This document shows positions 19,979-28,475 of a stretch of 40,196 nucleotides of DNA, in pieces; positions within the stretch are counted from its first letter, which is position 1; each line of letters starts with the position of its first letter. The stretch is from the NCBI GenBank assembly GCA_017484095.1, contig JAFUTU010000013.1:1-40196 (forward strand). Reading direction: 5' to 3'. Position numbers and translations under genes: made by a program. The notes below the pieces were generated by a model. It made no database searches. It was not told the DNA's origin and was given only the letters and a program-made list of their open reading frames with translations. Source of the DNA: Ruminococcus sp. (GTDB lineage Bacteria; Bacillota; Clostridia; Oscillospirales; Ruminococcaceae).

Positions 19979-22060
19979 TTATTCTGTTACCGCATTCTTA
20001 GCTATAACATCAGCAACAAGGTTTGCAGGCAGAGGCTCATATCTTGCCTTTTCAAAAGTGAATGTACCCTGACCCTGTGTCACCTGTCTGAGCAGCAGAG
20101 TAAAGTCTGACATCTCAGCCATCGGCACTTCTGCAACTATCTCGGTCATACCCTTCTTGTCAGCAGGGTTCATTCCGAGAACTCTTCCTCTTCTCTTGTT
20201 CAGCTCGCCCATCATATCACCCGTGTTGTCATCGGGAACAAGGACGCTGAGTGAGCCTATCGGTTCGAGCAGGATCGGGTCTGCCTGCTTCATACCTTCT
20301 TTATATGCGATAGATGCTGCCATCTTGAACGCCATTTCAGAGGAGTCAACAGGGTGATAAGAACCGTCAACGAGGATAGCCTTCAGACCTACTACAGGGA
20401 AGCCTGCAAGTATACCGTGCTTGATGCTCTCCTGCAAGCCCTTTTCAACTGCCGGGAAAAAGTTCTTCGGAACTGCGCCGCCGAATACCTTCTCCTCAAA
20501 TACGAGCTCATCTGATACACATGGCTCAAACTCTATCCAAACATCACCGTACTGGCCATGGCCGCCTGACTGCTTCTTGTGTCTGCCCTGGACCTTAACT
20601 TTCTTTCTTATGGTCTCGCGGTAAGATATCTTAGGAGTATCGGTAACTACCTTAACTCCGAAGGTGCCTTCAAGTCTGCCAACGATAGAATCGAGCTGGA
20701 GACCTCCTAGGGTCGAAAGTATCATTTCGTTTGTTGAGCTGTCGAGCTCATAAGTGATAGTTCTGTCCTCTTCCATTATTCTTGCCATAGAGGAAGCTAT
20801 CTTGCTCTCATCACCCTGCTTAGCAGCCTTTACCGATACCTTATAGCCGGGATTCGGGAAGCTCATCGGCGAGAACTTTACAACTCTTGCAGCATCGCAT
20901 ACAGTATCGTTAGTGTTTACATTCATCTTAACTGCAACTACTATATCACCGCAGGAAGCCTCAGCTACATCAAACTGCTTCTTGCCCTGAAGCGTTACGA
21001 GCTTGCCCACCTTTTCAGTGGTGCCGGTCGTTGCGTTAACTACCTCACTGTTAGGTGTAAGCTTGCCTGAGAACACCTTCATAAATGACATTTTGCCTAC
21101 GTATGGGTCAGCAACTGTCTTGAAAACGAATGCCGACATCGGGTCACTCTCTGTGCAGGTGATCTCAACAGCTTCACCGTCAGCAGTCTCTCCCACCATA
21201 GCGTCCTTCTCGGAAGGTGCAGGCAGAAGAAGGTCGATCTCCTTGAGAAGCATATCTATACCTTCAAGGTTTGCAGCAGATACACAAACAACAGGAGTGA
21301 TAAGACCCTGATTAAGTCCGTTGTGGATACCGTCAACAAGCTCATCCTGAGTGAAAGCCTCACCTGAGAAGAACTTATCCATAAGCTCCTCATCTGTCTC
21401 GGCAACTGCCTCGGAAACTGCCTCTCTGAGTCCGTCGATACGGTACTCCATCTTGTCGGAAACCTCTGCTGTAGGCATGTCTGTCTCAACAGCCTTACCC
21501 TGATCGTACTTATATGCTTTCATCTCTATGAGGTTTACATATGAAACTATCTTTCTGTCAGCGATAACGGGAACTACAACAGGGCAAACGGTAGGTCCTA
21601 ACTCAGCCTTCAGCTGTGTAAGAACGTTATTGAAGTTAGCGTTGTCGTCATCAAGCTTAGTAACAACGAACATCGCAGGCTTGCCCATAGCCTTGGCATG
21701 ATCGTAAGCCTTGTGGGTGCCTACCTTTACGCCTGACTTAGCAGAAACTGTTATGAGCACACAGCCGCTGGCAAAAATGCCCTCTATCTCCTCACCCTCA
21801 TAATCAAAGAGACCCGGGGTGTCGAGAAGGTTGACCTTGTATGCGCCTGTCTCAAGTGACGAAAGAGATGTATATACTGAGCACTTTCTGGAGATCTCAT
21901 CGGGATAATAGTCAGAAACTGTATTTCCGTCAAGAACCTTTCCGAGTCTGTCGGTAGCGCCGCTCTTGAAAAGCAGTGCCTCGGTAAGTGAAGTTTTACC
22001 CGAGCCTGCATGGCCTGCTATAGCAATGTTCTTGATCTTTGTGCTGTCATATTTTTTCAA
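19979..22060 (-). CDS. Divergent elongation factor G-like GTPase
   Basis: This 693-residue protein has the five-domain EF-G architecture but differs from FusA in key places. The P-loop is GHAGSGKTS (16-24), not AHIDAGKTT. The switch-II motif reads DTPGLFDY (80-87), so the catalytic histidine of DTPGHVDF is Leu84. The specificity motif is TKLD, not NKMD. Domain IV keeps HKKQSGGHGQYGDV and the FFPAVEKGLQE stretch. It belongs to the EF-G2-like group described in many bacteria, in which paralogues may be slow GTPases or have non-canonical ribosome roles; its function here is unknown. It stands alone with its own promoter and terminator. Confidence 0.85.
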   Translation of the reverse strand: MKKYDSTKIKNIAIAGHAGSGKTSLTEALLFKSGATDRLGKVLDGNTVSDYYPDEISRKCSVYTSLSSLETGAYKVNLLDTPGLFDYEGEEIEGIFASGCVLITVSAKSGVKVGTHKAYDHAKAMGKPAMFVVTKLDDDNANFNNVLTQLKAELGPTVCPVVVPVIADRKIVSYVNLIEMKAYKYDQGKAVETDMPTAEVSDKMEYRIDGLREAVSEAVAETDEELMDKFFSGEAFTQDELVDGIHNGLNQGLITPVVCVSAANLEGIDMLLKEIDLLLPAPSEKDAMVGETADGEAVEITCTESDPMSAFVFKTVADPYVGKMSFMKVFSGKLTPNSEVVNATTGTTEKVGKLVTLQGKKQFDVAEASCGDIVVAVKMNVNTNDTVCDAARVVKFSPMSFPNPGYKVSVKAAKQGDESKIASSMARIMEEDRTITYELDSSTNEMILSTLGGLQLDSIVGRLEGTFGVKVVTDTPKISYRETIRKKVKVQGRHKKQSGGHGQYGDVWIEFEPCVSDELVFEEKVFGGAVPKNFFPAVEKGLQESIKHGILAGFPVVGLKAILVDGSYHPVDSSEMAFKMAASIAYKEGMKQADPILLEPIGSLSVLVPDDNTGDMMGELNKRRGRVLGMNPADKKGMTEIVAEVPMAEMSDFTLLLRQVTQGQGTFTFEKARYEPLPANLVADVIAKNAVTE

Positions 22061-22176
22061 TTTGATCGCTCCTGTTCTGTATATGGATTTTACGGCCGCG
22101 GCAGATCGGACAGCGATAATGTTCCAAAATGCCGAGAATTGTCAAAATGCACAAAATGTATTGACCGTACTATATA

Positions 22177-22205
22177 ATTATATACCATTTCTTCAAAAAA
22201 TTCAA
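22177..22205 (-). promoter_or_regulatory. Promoter of the EF-G paralogue
   Basis: Minus strand TTGAAT (22200-22205), 17 bases, perfect TATAAT (22177-22182). The start near 22170 leaves a leader of about 110 bases. Confidence 0.75.
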
Positions 22206-22294
22206 TAGGTTAAAGAAAAAACTTTTTCGTAAATATGAACAATTTTTATCGCGTTTTACAGACACATTATACAAAAACCCGCCCCGTACAAAGA

Positions 22295-22323
22295 TTGACA
22301 AGCTATGCAATTTGTGGTATAAT
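22295..22323 (+). promoter_or_regulatory. Promoter of the NlpC/P60 gene
   Basis: Perfect TTGACA (22295-22300), 17 bases, perfect TATAAT (22318-22323). The start near 22330 gives a leader of about 36 bases. The gap 22061-22365 otherwise holds only this promoter and the divergent one. Confidence 0.9.
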
Positions 22324-22365
22324 GATTACAATTCAGTTACACAAACAACCTGAACGGAGAACAAA

Positions 22366-23808
22366 ATGAAAAAGCATTATGCAATAAAAAAGGCGGCTGC
22401 GCTTTGTGCAGCCTTTATAATAGCTGTAAGTGCGTTTTCAAATGTGGGCAGCAGCAGGCAAACGCCTGTCAGCGCTGACAACGGCACCTATAACGAACAG
22501 CTGGAAACGTTGAAAAAGCAGCAGGCCGAGCTTGATGAGAAGATCGCGGCAGCTGATGAAAAGCTTGCAAATGAAAAGGATAACTTTGCTGCTTTGCAGG
22601 AAAAGTACAACGCTCTGAATGATAAGATCGATTCTGTGAATGCTTACGCTCTGGAGCTTGAATACGAAATGGCAGAGCTTGACGGCAAGCAGCTCAAGAC
22701 CTCGGCGGAGATAGAGGAACACGAGACAAACATCATTGTGCTGAAGGAAGCGTATATGAAGCGTATCAGAACGCTGTATATCGCAGGAGGCACCAACACC
22801 TATGCTGATGTGATAATAGATTCGGGCGACTTTTTTGACGTGCTTATGAGAACAGAGCTCGTTACCAGAGTGACCAAGCACGACAAAGAGGAGCTTGACG
22901 CACTTCTTGCGGAGTATCAGGAGCTAAAGGATTCAAAGGCGCAGCTGGAGAACGAGCTGTCTGAGCTTGCGGAAAAGACGCAGGAATACTCTGACAAGCA
23001 GCTGGAGCTTGCCAACGAACAGGCTGAGCTCGTAAAGCTGGAGGAGCAATCAGGAGAGCGGATAGGAGAGCTGCAGGCAGGAAGAGATGAACTGAGTGCA
23101 AGCTACGACTACATAACTGATGAATATGCTAAGGTATCATCGCTGGCAGCGACGACCACAACGACAACGACTACAACAACTGCTGCCGCTGCTGAGCCTG
23201 TAACGTCTCAGACTAAGGCAGCAGACGATACCGCAGATACAACTGCATCGACTACAACAAAGAAAACTGCTGAGGAACCGGCGCCTTCTCAGACAGTAAC
23301 TGCGGCACCGACACAGACGACCACTTCGGCACCTGCAACAACGACCGCAAAGCCTGTCACCACTACTAAGGCGACGACAAAAGCTACAACTACCACAACT
23401 GCGGCGCCTGCGCCTGCGCCCAGCGGAGATTCAAGCAAAATAAATGCAGTGCTCGCTTATGCTAAAAGCAACGTCGGCGGAAGCTACGTATGGGGCGGTG
23501 CAAGCTACAGAGCGTGTGACTGCTCGGGACTGGTAATGCTGTCATTTGCTCAGGTCGGGTACAGTCTGCCTCACTATGCGGCATCACAGGCAAATTACGG
23601 AACGACAGTATCGTACAACAATATGCAGCCCGGTGACGTGATCTTCTTCGGAGGGTCCAGCTATTCGAGCATTTACCATGTGGCTATTTACATAGGCAAC
23701 GGAATGATGGTACACGCTCAGAATTCCGCAACGGGAATAGTGATCTCAAATGTTGCGACATTCTCATACTACGGCAACCCGATAACTGTCATAAAAAGAA
23801 TGCTTTAA
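22366..23808 (+). CDS. Secreted coiled-coil NlpC/P60 peptidoglycan endopeptidase
   Basis: A 480-residue exported cell-wall hydrolase. Residues 1-37 form a signal peptide (KK-rich start, then ALCAAFIIAVSAF). Residues 42-255 form a long heptad-like coiled coil of the PcsB/CwlO type with the central segment YMKRIRTLYIAGGTNTYADVII. Residues 262-353 are a Thr/Ala/Pro-rich linker with a run of ten Thr. Residues 358-480 are the NlpC/P60 domain with catalytic Cys386 in DCSGL, His438 in YHVAIYIG and His450. Such proteins cut the D-Glu-diaminopimelate bond during growth and division, and in PcsB/CwlO the coiled coil is the handle for FtsEX control. No ftsEX is nearby. GGAG lies 6 bases before the ATG. 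Confidence 0.93.
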   Translation: MKKHYAIKKAAALCAAFIIAVSAFSNVGSSRQTPVSADNGTYNEQLETLKKQQAELDEKIAAADEKLANEKDNFAALQEKYNALNDKIDSVNAYALELEYEMAELDGKQLKTSAEIEEHETNIIVLKEAYMKRIRTLYIAGGTNTYADVIIDSGDFFDVLMRTELVTRVTKHDKEELDALLAEYQELKDSKAQLENELSELAEKTQEYSDKQLELANEQAELVKLEEQSGERIGELQAGRDELSASYDYITDEYAKVSSLAATTTTTTTTTTAAAAEPVTSQTKAADDTADTTASTTTKKTAEEPAPSQTVTAAPTQTTTSAPATTTAKPVTTTKATTKATTTTTAAPAPAPSGDSSKINAVLAYAKSNVGGSYVWGGASYRACDCSGLVMLSFAQVGYSLPHYAASQANYGTTVSYNNMQPGDVIFFGGSSYSSIYHVAIYIGNGMMVHAQNSATGIVISNVATFSYYGNPITVIKRML

Positions 23809-23814
23809 AAAACT

Positions 23815-23850
23815 AAGCTCTGCTCGGAGATATCCCGAACAGAGCTTTTT
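23815..23850 (+). terminator. Terminator of the NlpC/P60 gene
   Basis: AAGCTCTGCTCGG (23815-23827) pairs with CCGAACAGAGCTT (23835-23847) with one mismatch, followed by T6. It starts 6 bases after the stop. Its right arm abuts the stop of the convergent gene, and A-rich bases on the left let it serve as a weaker terminator in the other direction. Confidence 0.85.
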
Positions 23851-24605
23851 TATTCATCACTGTCTGAGCTTTCGGCTTCTGAGTCAGAAGAGGAGTCCTT
23901 GCCGTCGATAAAAATGATTCGTGCAAGGTCAGAGAAATCATCATCGTGCAGCTCTTCACCGTCTTTGATAAGCCTTTCAAGCGAAAGGCTCTGATAAGCA
24001 TATCCGTCATAGCCGACAGAGAACACTACCTCATATTTTACACCCTCGTGCTCACCTGCGGCAGTTATCTCCCACACGGTATCAGCAGTCTTTTCATTTG
24101 ACCACTGCGCATCATCGCCAAGATAATCAGTTACGCACTCACCTATCACCTTTGCAGACGAGCCTGTAAAATTATCAAGAGAGCCAACGCCCGTATTCTG
24201 CACCGAGACCGTAAGATAATCACCGTCTATACTGATGCTTCTCACAAAGCCGTTGAGGACCAGCGCCATCAGGCACACAAACGCACAAAGCGCACATTTT
24301 AACAGATCATGTCCGCAAAGGCGTTCTCTCTTCATAACGTAGATCGGGAACAGCCATATCCAAAGCTTTAGTTTTGAGGTATCATATCCGCATTTTGATA
24401 ACAGATGCAGGTCGATAAGCTCAGCTGTCAGCATAGAGATCACGCACCCTATCCAGAGTGCGACACCCACAGTATAAGAGGCAGCATACCTTTCAAGGAA
24501 CAGACCGAAAACAGGTGCAACACACACATACCACAAGGCGCCGTTATTTAAGTCAAGCCGCTTTACAGTCTGCTCGGTCTGACCGATATCTATTACATTT
24601 TCCAC
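23850..24605 (-). CDS. Unknown three-segment membrane protein with acidic Ser-rich tail
   Basis: I do not recognise this 251-residue protein. Two hydrophobic segments lie near residues 24-60 (LWYVCVAPVFGLFLERY, VGVALWIGCVISMLTAELI), followed by LKLWIWLFPIYVMKRE (about 78-93) and ALCAFVCLMALVLNGFV (about 106-122). A soluble domain of about 120 residues comes next, and the C-terminus is acidic (DSSSDSEAESSDSDE). The layout resembles small Firmicute membrane proteins with an N-terminal zinc-ribbon or DUF4339-like head, but no zinc ligands are visible. The start is a GTG at 24605 with only a weak GAGAT before it, so the exact N-terminus is uncertain. It has its own promoter and stands alone. Confidence 0.75.
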   Translation of the reverse strand: MENVIDIGQTEQTVKRLDLNNGALWYVCVAPVFGLFLERYAASYTVGVALWIGCVISMLTAELIDLHLLSKCGYDTSKLKLWIWLFPIYVMKRERLCGHDLLKCALCAFVCLMALVLNGFVRSISIDGDYLTVSVQNTGVGSLDNFTGSSAKVIGECVTDYLGDDAQWSNEKTADTVWEITAAGEHEGVKYEVVFSVGYDGYAYQSLSLERLIKDGEELHDDDFSDLARIIFIDGKDSSSDSEAESSDSDE

Positions 24606-24634
24606 AGTATCATCTCAAATCATCATTTTTATCA

Positions 24635-24663
24635 AGTATAACATAATCTTAAAAATTTGTAAA
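24635..24663 (-). promoter_or_regulatory. Promoter of the unknown membrane protein gene
   Basis: Minus strand TTTACA (24658-24663), 17 bases, TATACT (24635-24640). The start near 24628 is about 23 bases before the GTG. Confidence 0.7.
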
Positions 24664-24847
24664 GCCGCGCGTAACAAAAATCAGTAAACAATCTGTCAGT
24701 CAGGAAGCTTCCAATTGAAGGTCTTACTCTTCGGGCAGATTTGTTGCTAATGATCCGTACATAGAGTAGCGTGTCCAGCCGTGCGGCGAGCACTGTAAAG
24801 CCATATCAAGCAGAAAAAGCCCGTGAAGATCAGTCACGGGCTTTTTC
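24664..24847 (+). ncRNA. Candidate structured non-coding RNA ending in a terminator
   Basis: No open frame explains this stretch. On the plus strand AACAATCTG (24687-24695) pairs with CAGATTTGTT (24736-24745) with one bulge. Inside lies hairpin TTGAAG/CTTCGG (24715-24720 / 24729-24734). Directly after comes GCTA/TAGC (24746-24749 / 24767-24770), then GTGC/GCAC (24781-24784 / 24790-24793), then a strong terminator. Two G-U pairs in the inner hairpin would be A-C mismatches if read on the minus strand, favouring the plus strand. I found no convincing plus-strand promoter and cannot assign a family (it lacks obvious 6S, SRP, RNase P or tmRNA features). The 3' end is firm, the 5' end is a guess. 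Confidence 0.3.
24813..24847. terminator. Strong bidirectional terminator
   Basis: GAAAAAGCCCGTGA (24813-24826) and TCACGGGCTTTTTC (24834-24847) form a perfect 14-bp stem with a 7-base loop and T5 on either strand. On the minus strand it can end the spoIID-like to small-gene unit, about 130 bases after the last stop. On the plus strand it ends the candidate RNA. A lone TATAAT on the minus strand (24918-24923) lies between the last stop and this terminator, but it lacks a good -35. Confidence 0.9.
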
Positions 24848-24976
24848 ATCATTAAGGAAGTATAGAAAAATATATGAAGAAAACTCAAAACATCTCATTG
24901 ATGTCTTATCTGATATTATTATACTACCTTGCTAATGTGATAGTTTTATGTAAGAAATAAGTTCATTCGGAAAAAC

Positions 24977-25279
24977 TTACCTGCGTGAAGCATAGTGAAC
25001 AACTATATGTCTGCGGGCACCGCTGTCAAAGTCTTTGCCCTTGATATCAGCACCGTTATGGCTCATAAGCTCCGCACAAACGATGCCTTCCAGCGAGAGC
25101 CTTACGGTCTCATGGCCGTCACACATCACAACAAGCTTTTCATCGTCAACAGATATACCGCCTGTTCTGCCGATAACGGTCTCATCAGAGCCGTTTCTCT
25201 CTACCACATAAGAAATACGCTTATTGTTATACTGTGCCGCAGCTGATGCAGTATTGTTTTTTCTTGAAAAAAATCCCAT
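24977..25279 (-). CDS. Small conserved-looking protein of unknown function
   Basis: A 100-residue soluble protein starting MGFFSRKNNTASAAAQ that I do not recognise. After a basic, Ala/Asn-rich start the sequence looks like a compact beta-rich fold (ISYVVERNGSDETVIGRTGGISVDDEKLVVMCDGHETVRLSLEGIVCAEL) and ends basic (GARRHIVVHYASRR). It begins 3 bases after the maf stop, with GAGGAG inside the end of maf as its ribosome binding site, so it is almost certainly translated from the same messenger as maf. The tight coupling is the main reason to call it real. Confidence 0.8.
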   Translation of the reverse strand: MGFFSRKNNTASAAAQYNNKRISYVVERNGSDETVIGRTGGISVDDEKLVVMCDGHETVRLSLEGIVCAELMSHNGADIKGKDFDSGARRHIVVHYASRR

Positions 25280-25282
25280 AGG

Positions 25283-25879
25283 TCAGTTCTCCTCAATGAT
25301 CGATTCAAGCTCCCCTGCCAGTCTTGACACGGGCAGTCCTACCACATTGAAAAAGTCTCCTCTGATACCCTCTACCATAAGCGAGCCAAGCCCTTGTATA
25401 CCGTAGGCGCCTGCCTTGTCAAACGGCTCACCGCTTTGGATATAGACCTCTATATCCTCATCACTGAGGTGCTTGAAGGTGACCTCAGTGACCTCACTGA
25501 ACGAGTGCTTTTTACCCTTATACGCCACAGTTACTCCTGTTATCACCTTATGCGCCCTGCCAGATAGTTTTCTTAGCATTCTTTCAGCGTCATCTTTATC
25601 GGCGGGCTTGCCCATTACCTCACCTTCACAGATAACGACAGTATCGCAGCCGATAACTATGCTGTTATCATACACCTGTGCGATACAGCTGCATTTTATA
25701 TCAGACAGTATCTGTGCCGTATCCTCTGCGGAAGTGCCCGTCGGAACAGTCTCTTCGCTGTCGGAAGGTATCACTCTGAAGCTGTCGCAAATAAGCTCCA
25801 GAAGCTCCTTCCTTCTGGGAGAAGCAGATGCAAGTATAACATCACAGCCGGCAATTTTATTTATTACGCTCAATGACAC
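25283..25879 (-). CDS. maf: Maf-family nucleoside triphosphate pyrophosphatase
   Basis: Maf proteins hydrolyse non-canonical or modified NTPs and dTTP/UTP to monophosphates, a house-cleaning role also linked to septum inhibition in Bacillus. The 198-residue product shows the signature ILASASPRRKELLE near the N-terminus, SIVIGCDTVV, the GKPADKDDAERMLRKLSGRAHKVITGV stretch, and FDKAGAYGIQGLGSLMVEGIRGDFFNVVGLPV. The start is GTG at 25879 preceded by GGGGTG; the overlapping ATG is out of frame and hits a stop at once. It lies 66 bases after the zinc-ribbon gene and directly before the small unknown gene. Confidence 0.94.
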   Translation of the reverse strand: MSLSVINKIAGCDVILASASPRRKELLELICDSFRVIPSDSEETVPTGTSAEDTAQILSDIKCSCIAQVYDNSIVIGCDTVVICEGEVMGKPADKDDAERMLRKLSGRAHKVITGVTVAYKGKKHSFSEVTEVTFKHLSDEDIEVYIQSGEPFDKAGAYGIQGLGSLMVEGIRGDFFNVVGLPVSRLAGELESIIEEN

Positions 25880-25945
25880 ATTATCACCCCAACTACGGCA
25901 AAAGGCAGCCTTATATGCTGCCCGTTGCTTAAAATCATGTATTAA

Positions 25946-26860
25946 TCAAAGCATTGAACCGCAGATAGAACAGAACTTCATATCAGCAGGCTCTTTATGA
26001 CCGCATTCGGAGCAGAAGATGAATTGCTGCGGCTCGGGAACGGTCTCTGCGTTCTTTATATTCTGTGCGATCTGGTCGGAGATCTTTTTAACGTTCTCCC
26101 TCTTATCCTCCTCGGCAGGAGCTATAGGTGCAGGCTCGCTGTCAGCAGCAGGTATCTCTTCAGGCTTCGGCTGCTCAGGAGTCTGCTCTTCCTTAACAGG
26201 CTCTTCGAGCTTTGAAATATCTTTAGCTATTATAGTAGGAGCGAACATAGGATCGTCCTCGGGAACTGTCTCAGGCTGAGCTGCCTCAGTTACAGTCTCC
26301 TCAGTGATCGGCTCAACTACAGGCTCTTCCTTTATAGGCTCTGGCTCTGCCACAGGTCCTTCCTTAACAGGATTGGGAGCAGGTACAGGAACAGGTACCG
26401 GCTCGGGAACGGGTATTGGAGCAGGAGCCTGCGCAGGTATCGGTGCTGGTGCAGGCTGAACAGGTCTCTGGAACTGAGCCATCTGATCCTGTGCAGTCTG
26501 AACGGGTTGCTGGTACTGCGGCTGCTGGTATTGAGGCTGCTGGATAGGCTGTCTCTCTCCGCAGTCAGGACAAAAGGCATTTATAAGAGGTATCTGATGA
26601 CCGCACTTTGCGCATACCTTAAGACCTCTGATATTGAGAAGCTGCTCGTTGAGCTTCTGCAGATCAGACAGAGACTGATCCACATCGTCTATCATAGCCT
26701 TGAGCTCAGGGTCTTCTACCTTATCTGCGAGCTTTAGCTTAACATATCTGCCTATCTCGGTGTATCTGTCGTTGATATGCTGCAGCTGCTGATTGATCTG
26801 TGAATTAACGATAGCTTCGGGAGAATTATCGATCACAGGTTGATTATTGAAAAATGCCAT
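25946..26860 (-). CDS. Protein with two identical-spacing zinc ribbons joined by a Pro/Glu-rich linker
   Basis: 304 residues, no signal peptide or membrane segment. Residues 14-78 look helical and coiled-coil prone. A first zinc ribbon uses Cys83, Cys86, Cys97, Cys100 (CAKCG-x9-CPDCG). Then comes a long Pro/Gln/Glu/Val-rich stretch (about 105-265) with repeats such as QQPQYQQPQYQQP and PVPEPVPVPVPAP. A second zinc ribbon uses Cys283, Cys286, Cys297, Cys300 with the same CxxC-x10-CxxC spacing, at the extreme C-terminus. The ribbons are of the double-zinc-ribbon (DZR-like) kind; the function is unknown. AAGGA lies before the ATG. It lies 27 bases after the spoIID-like gene and is probably in one transcript with it and maf. 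Confidence 0.85.
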   Translation of the reverse strand: MAFFNNQPVIDNSPEAIVNSQINQQLQHINDRYTEIGRYVKLKLADKVEDPELKAMIDDVDQSLSDLQKLNEQLLNIRGLKVCAKCGHQIPLINAFCPDCGERQPIQQPQYQQPQYQQPVQTAQDQMAQFQRPVQPAPAPIPAQAPAPIPVPEPVPVPVPAPNPVKEGPVAEPEPIKEEPVVEPITEETVTEAAQPETVPEDDPMFAPTIIAKDISKLEEPVKEEQTPEQPKPEEIPAADSEPAPIAPAEEDKRENVKKISDQIAQNIKNAETVPEPQQFIFCSECGHKEPADMKFCSICGSML

Positions 26861-26887
26861 GAATGATCCTTCCTTCCAACAATTGCT

Positions 26888-28366
26888 TTATTCAGAGGCT
26901 TGCGCCTGAGTATCTGTAGTGGGTTCCGGCTGTGGTGCAGGCTGCTCTGCCTGTTCTTCTGCTGCCTGAGGAGCTTGCTGCTCCACTGTTGTCCGGGCAG
27001 GCTGGTCAGTCTGCTCTTCGGGTTCGGGCTGCTCAGCTGTATCCGTGCTTGCAGGTGTCTGCTCGGCAGGCTGCTGTGCCTGCTCTGATGACGGTGTCAC
27101 TGTCTGTCCCGTAGGATCCATAACAGCGGTTTCGGATGTATTAGCCTCATCACTCAGCTGCTCCTGCGTCCAGGATGATCTTGAAACAGCCTTGCTGTTA
27201 ACGCCAGAAAGTGTGAGCGTTGTGTTTATGTAATAGTGAGTCAGTATCTGGTCATAGGTGTAGCCTGCCTCTGCATAATAGCAGGCGCCCCACTGAGACA
27301 TTCCTACTCCGTGGCCCCAGCCATATGTCTTGAAGGTGAAAACACCGTTCTTGAAATTGATATCCATAGCAGTAGACTTTAGCCCGAACAGTCCGCAAAG
27401 TGTTCCGCCTGATATATCCTTAGTCACTTCATTCTGTCCGCCAAGCGTCATAGTCTTGATATACTTGCCGCTATAGGCCTCCTTGACGGTGAACCATTTG
27501 GTGATATCGTCGGCAGGCTCGATACCTGCTTCTTCTTTAAGTATTTGTGCTACCTGAGCTTTGGTGTATTTCGTTTCAACTCCCCAGTTAGGGTCCTTAT
27601 TGTCAAATTCACTCAGAACTCTCTGCAGATACGGGTGATCCTGACCCCAGATATTCTTCGCCGAGGTAGAATACCCTGCGCTTGAAGCAGAATACACAGT
27701 CAGTGCAGTTTTTCCGCCGTAAGAAACGATCTGTCCCTCAACAGCCTTTACACAGCTCGTTATCTTTGATGTAGGATTTTTTCTCAGACCGACTGTCGGT
27801 ATAAGTCCGTGCTCATCATTATATCTTACCCATGTATAGCAAGCCACTGCCTGAGCCTTTATTGCCTCATTGCCCCAGCCGTCGCCTACCTCATTATATA
27901 TCGCCTGACAAACCAGGTCATAAGCGTTCAGCGTCTGGGTAGTTCCTGTTATCTCATCGTGAACTGTATAATACTCCCCTGCTATGCTTCTTGTCTCGGT
28001 GAAGTTCAGCGGATCGTTTTTAACATCATAGTATTCGCCCTCGTCCTTCGGGAACTCTACCCAGAAGTCATCGGGATCAATTATCTTTTTCTTCGCCTTT
28101 TCGGACACATAGTAGTGCATATCATAGCTTTCGACAGGCGCTTTTTTAAAGGTCATAAAGCTGAACTGCTCGGTAGTGACCTCATCACCGTGAGAAAGTT
28201 CCTTCTCAGCAGTACTGAGCGAGCTGTCGGCAGATGTTTTTGTTTTGCTTATTTTTGCAGCCGCAACATCATCATGAGACAGCAAAGCAGCCCCTGCTGA
28301 CAATGCAACAACGGCACAAACCGCGCCTGCGGCTATCTTCATTCGTTTAGTGAAAACAAGCTTCAT
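26888..28366 (-). CDS. spoIID: SpoIID/LytB-domain protein with a Gln/Pro/Glu-rich tail
   Basis: SpoIID is a lytic transglycosylase that thins septal peptidoglycan and drives engulfment of the forespore. The start is the ATG at 28366 with AAGGAA about 8 bases before it, giving 492 residues; an in-frame TTG further up was rejected. An N-terminal membrane segment (AAGAVCAVVALSAGAALL) is followed by the SpoIID domain: AIYNEVGDGWGNEAIKAQAVACYTWVRY with the expected catalytic Glu, then YSASSAGYSTSAKNIWG, and YGWGHGVGMSQWGACYYA. About 90 C-terminal residues are a low-complexity Gln/Pro/Glu/Thr tail not typical of Bacillus SpoIID. The symbol marks the family; a vegetative LytB-like role is also possible. 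Confidence 0.85.
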   Translation of the reverse strand: MKLVFTKRMKIAAGAVCAVVALSAGAALLSHDDVAAAKISKTKTSADSSLSTAEKELSHGDEVTTEQFSFMTFKKAPVESYDMHYYVSEKAKKKIIDPDDFWVEFPKDEGEYYDVKNDPLNFTETRSIAGEYYTVHDEITGTTQTLNAYDLVCQAIYNEVGDGWGNEAIKAQAVACYTWVRYNDEHGLIPTVGLRKNPTSKITSCVKAVEGQIVSYGGKTALTVYSASSAGYSTSAKNIWGQDHPYLQRVLSEFDNKDPNWGVETKYTKAQVAQILKEEAGIEPADDITKWFTVKEAYSGKYIKTMTLGGQNEVTKDISGGTLCGLFGLKSTAMDINFKNGVFTFKTYGWGHGVGMSQWGACYYAEAGYTYDQILTHYYINTTLTLSGVNSKAVSRSSWTQEQLSDEANTSETAVMDPTGQTVTPSSEQAQQPAEQTPASTDTAEQPEPEEQTDQPARTTVEQQAPQAAEEQAEQPAPQPEPTTDTQAQASE

Positions 28367-28475
28367 TATGATCTTCCTTACATTTATAGCAAATGACAAA
28401 ACCCTTCAGAGTTTTCTTTTTGCCAACACGCGCACAATCAGCGCAAGAGAGGTGCTACAAACACACCCAGTTATA

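Noticed and set aside
23149..23424. ACN-rich stretch in the NlpC/P60 gene as a DNA tandem repeat array
   Set aside because: It encodes a Thr/Ala/Pro linker with varied codons and stays in frame, so it is a protein linker rather than a mobile or CRISPR-like repeat.
24664..24847. 6S RNA, tmRNA, SRP RNA or RNase P RNA as the identity of the candidate RNA
   Set aside because: Length and the order of short local helices do not fit these classes, and I see none of their conserved motifs.
24918..24923. TATAAT on the minus strand after the small gene as promoter of a short RNA
   Set aside because: No acceptable -35 at 16-18 bases; the stretch is more simply the 3' end of the maf operon transcript.
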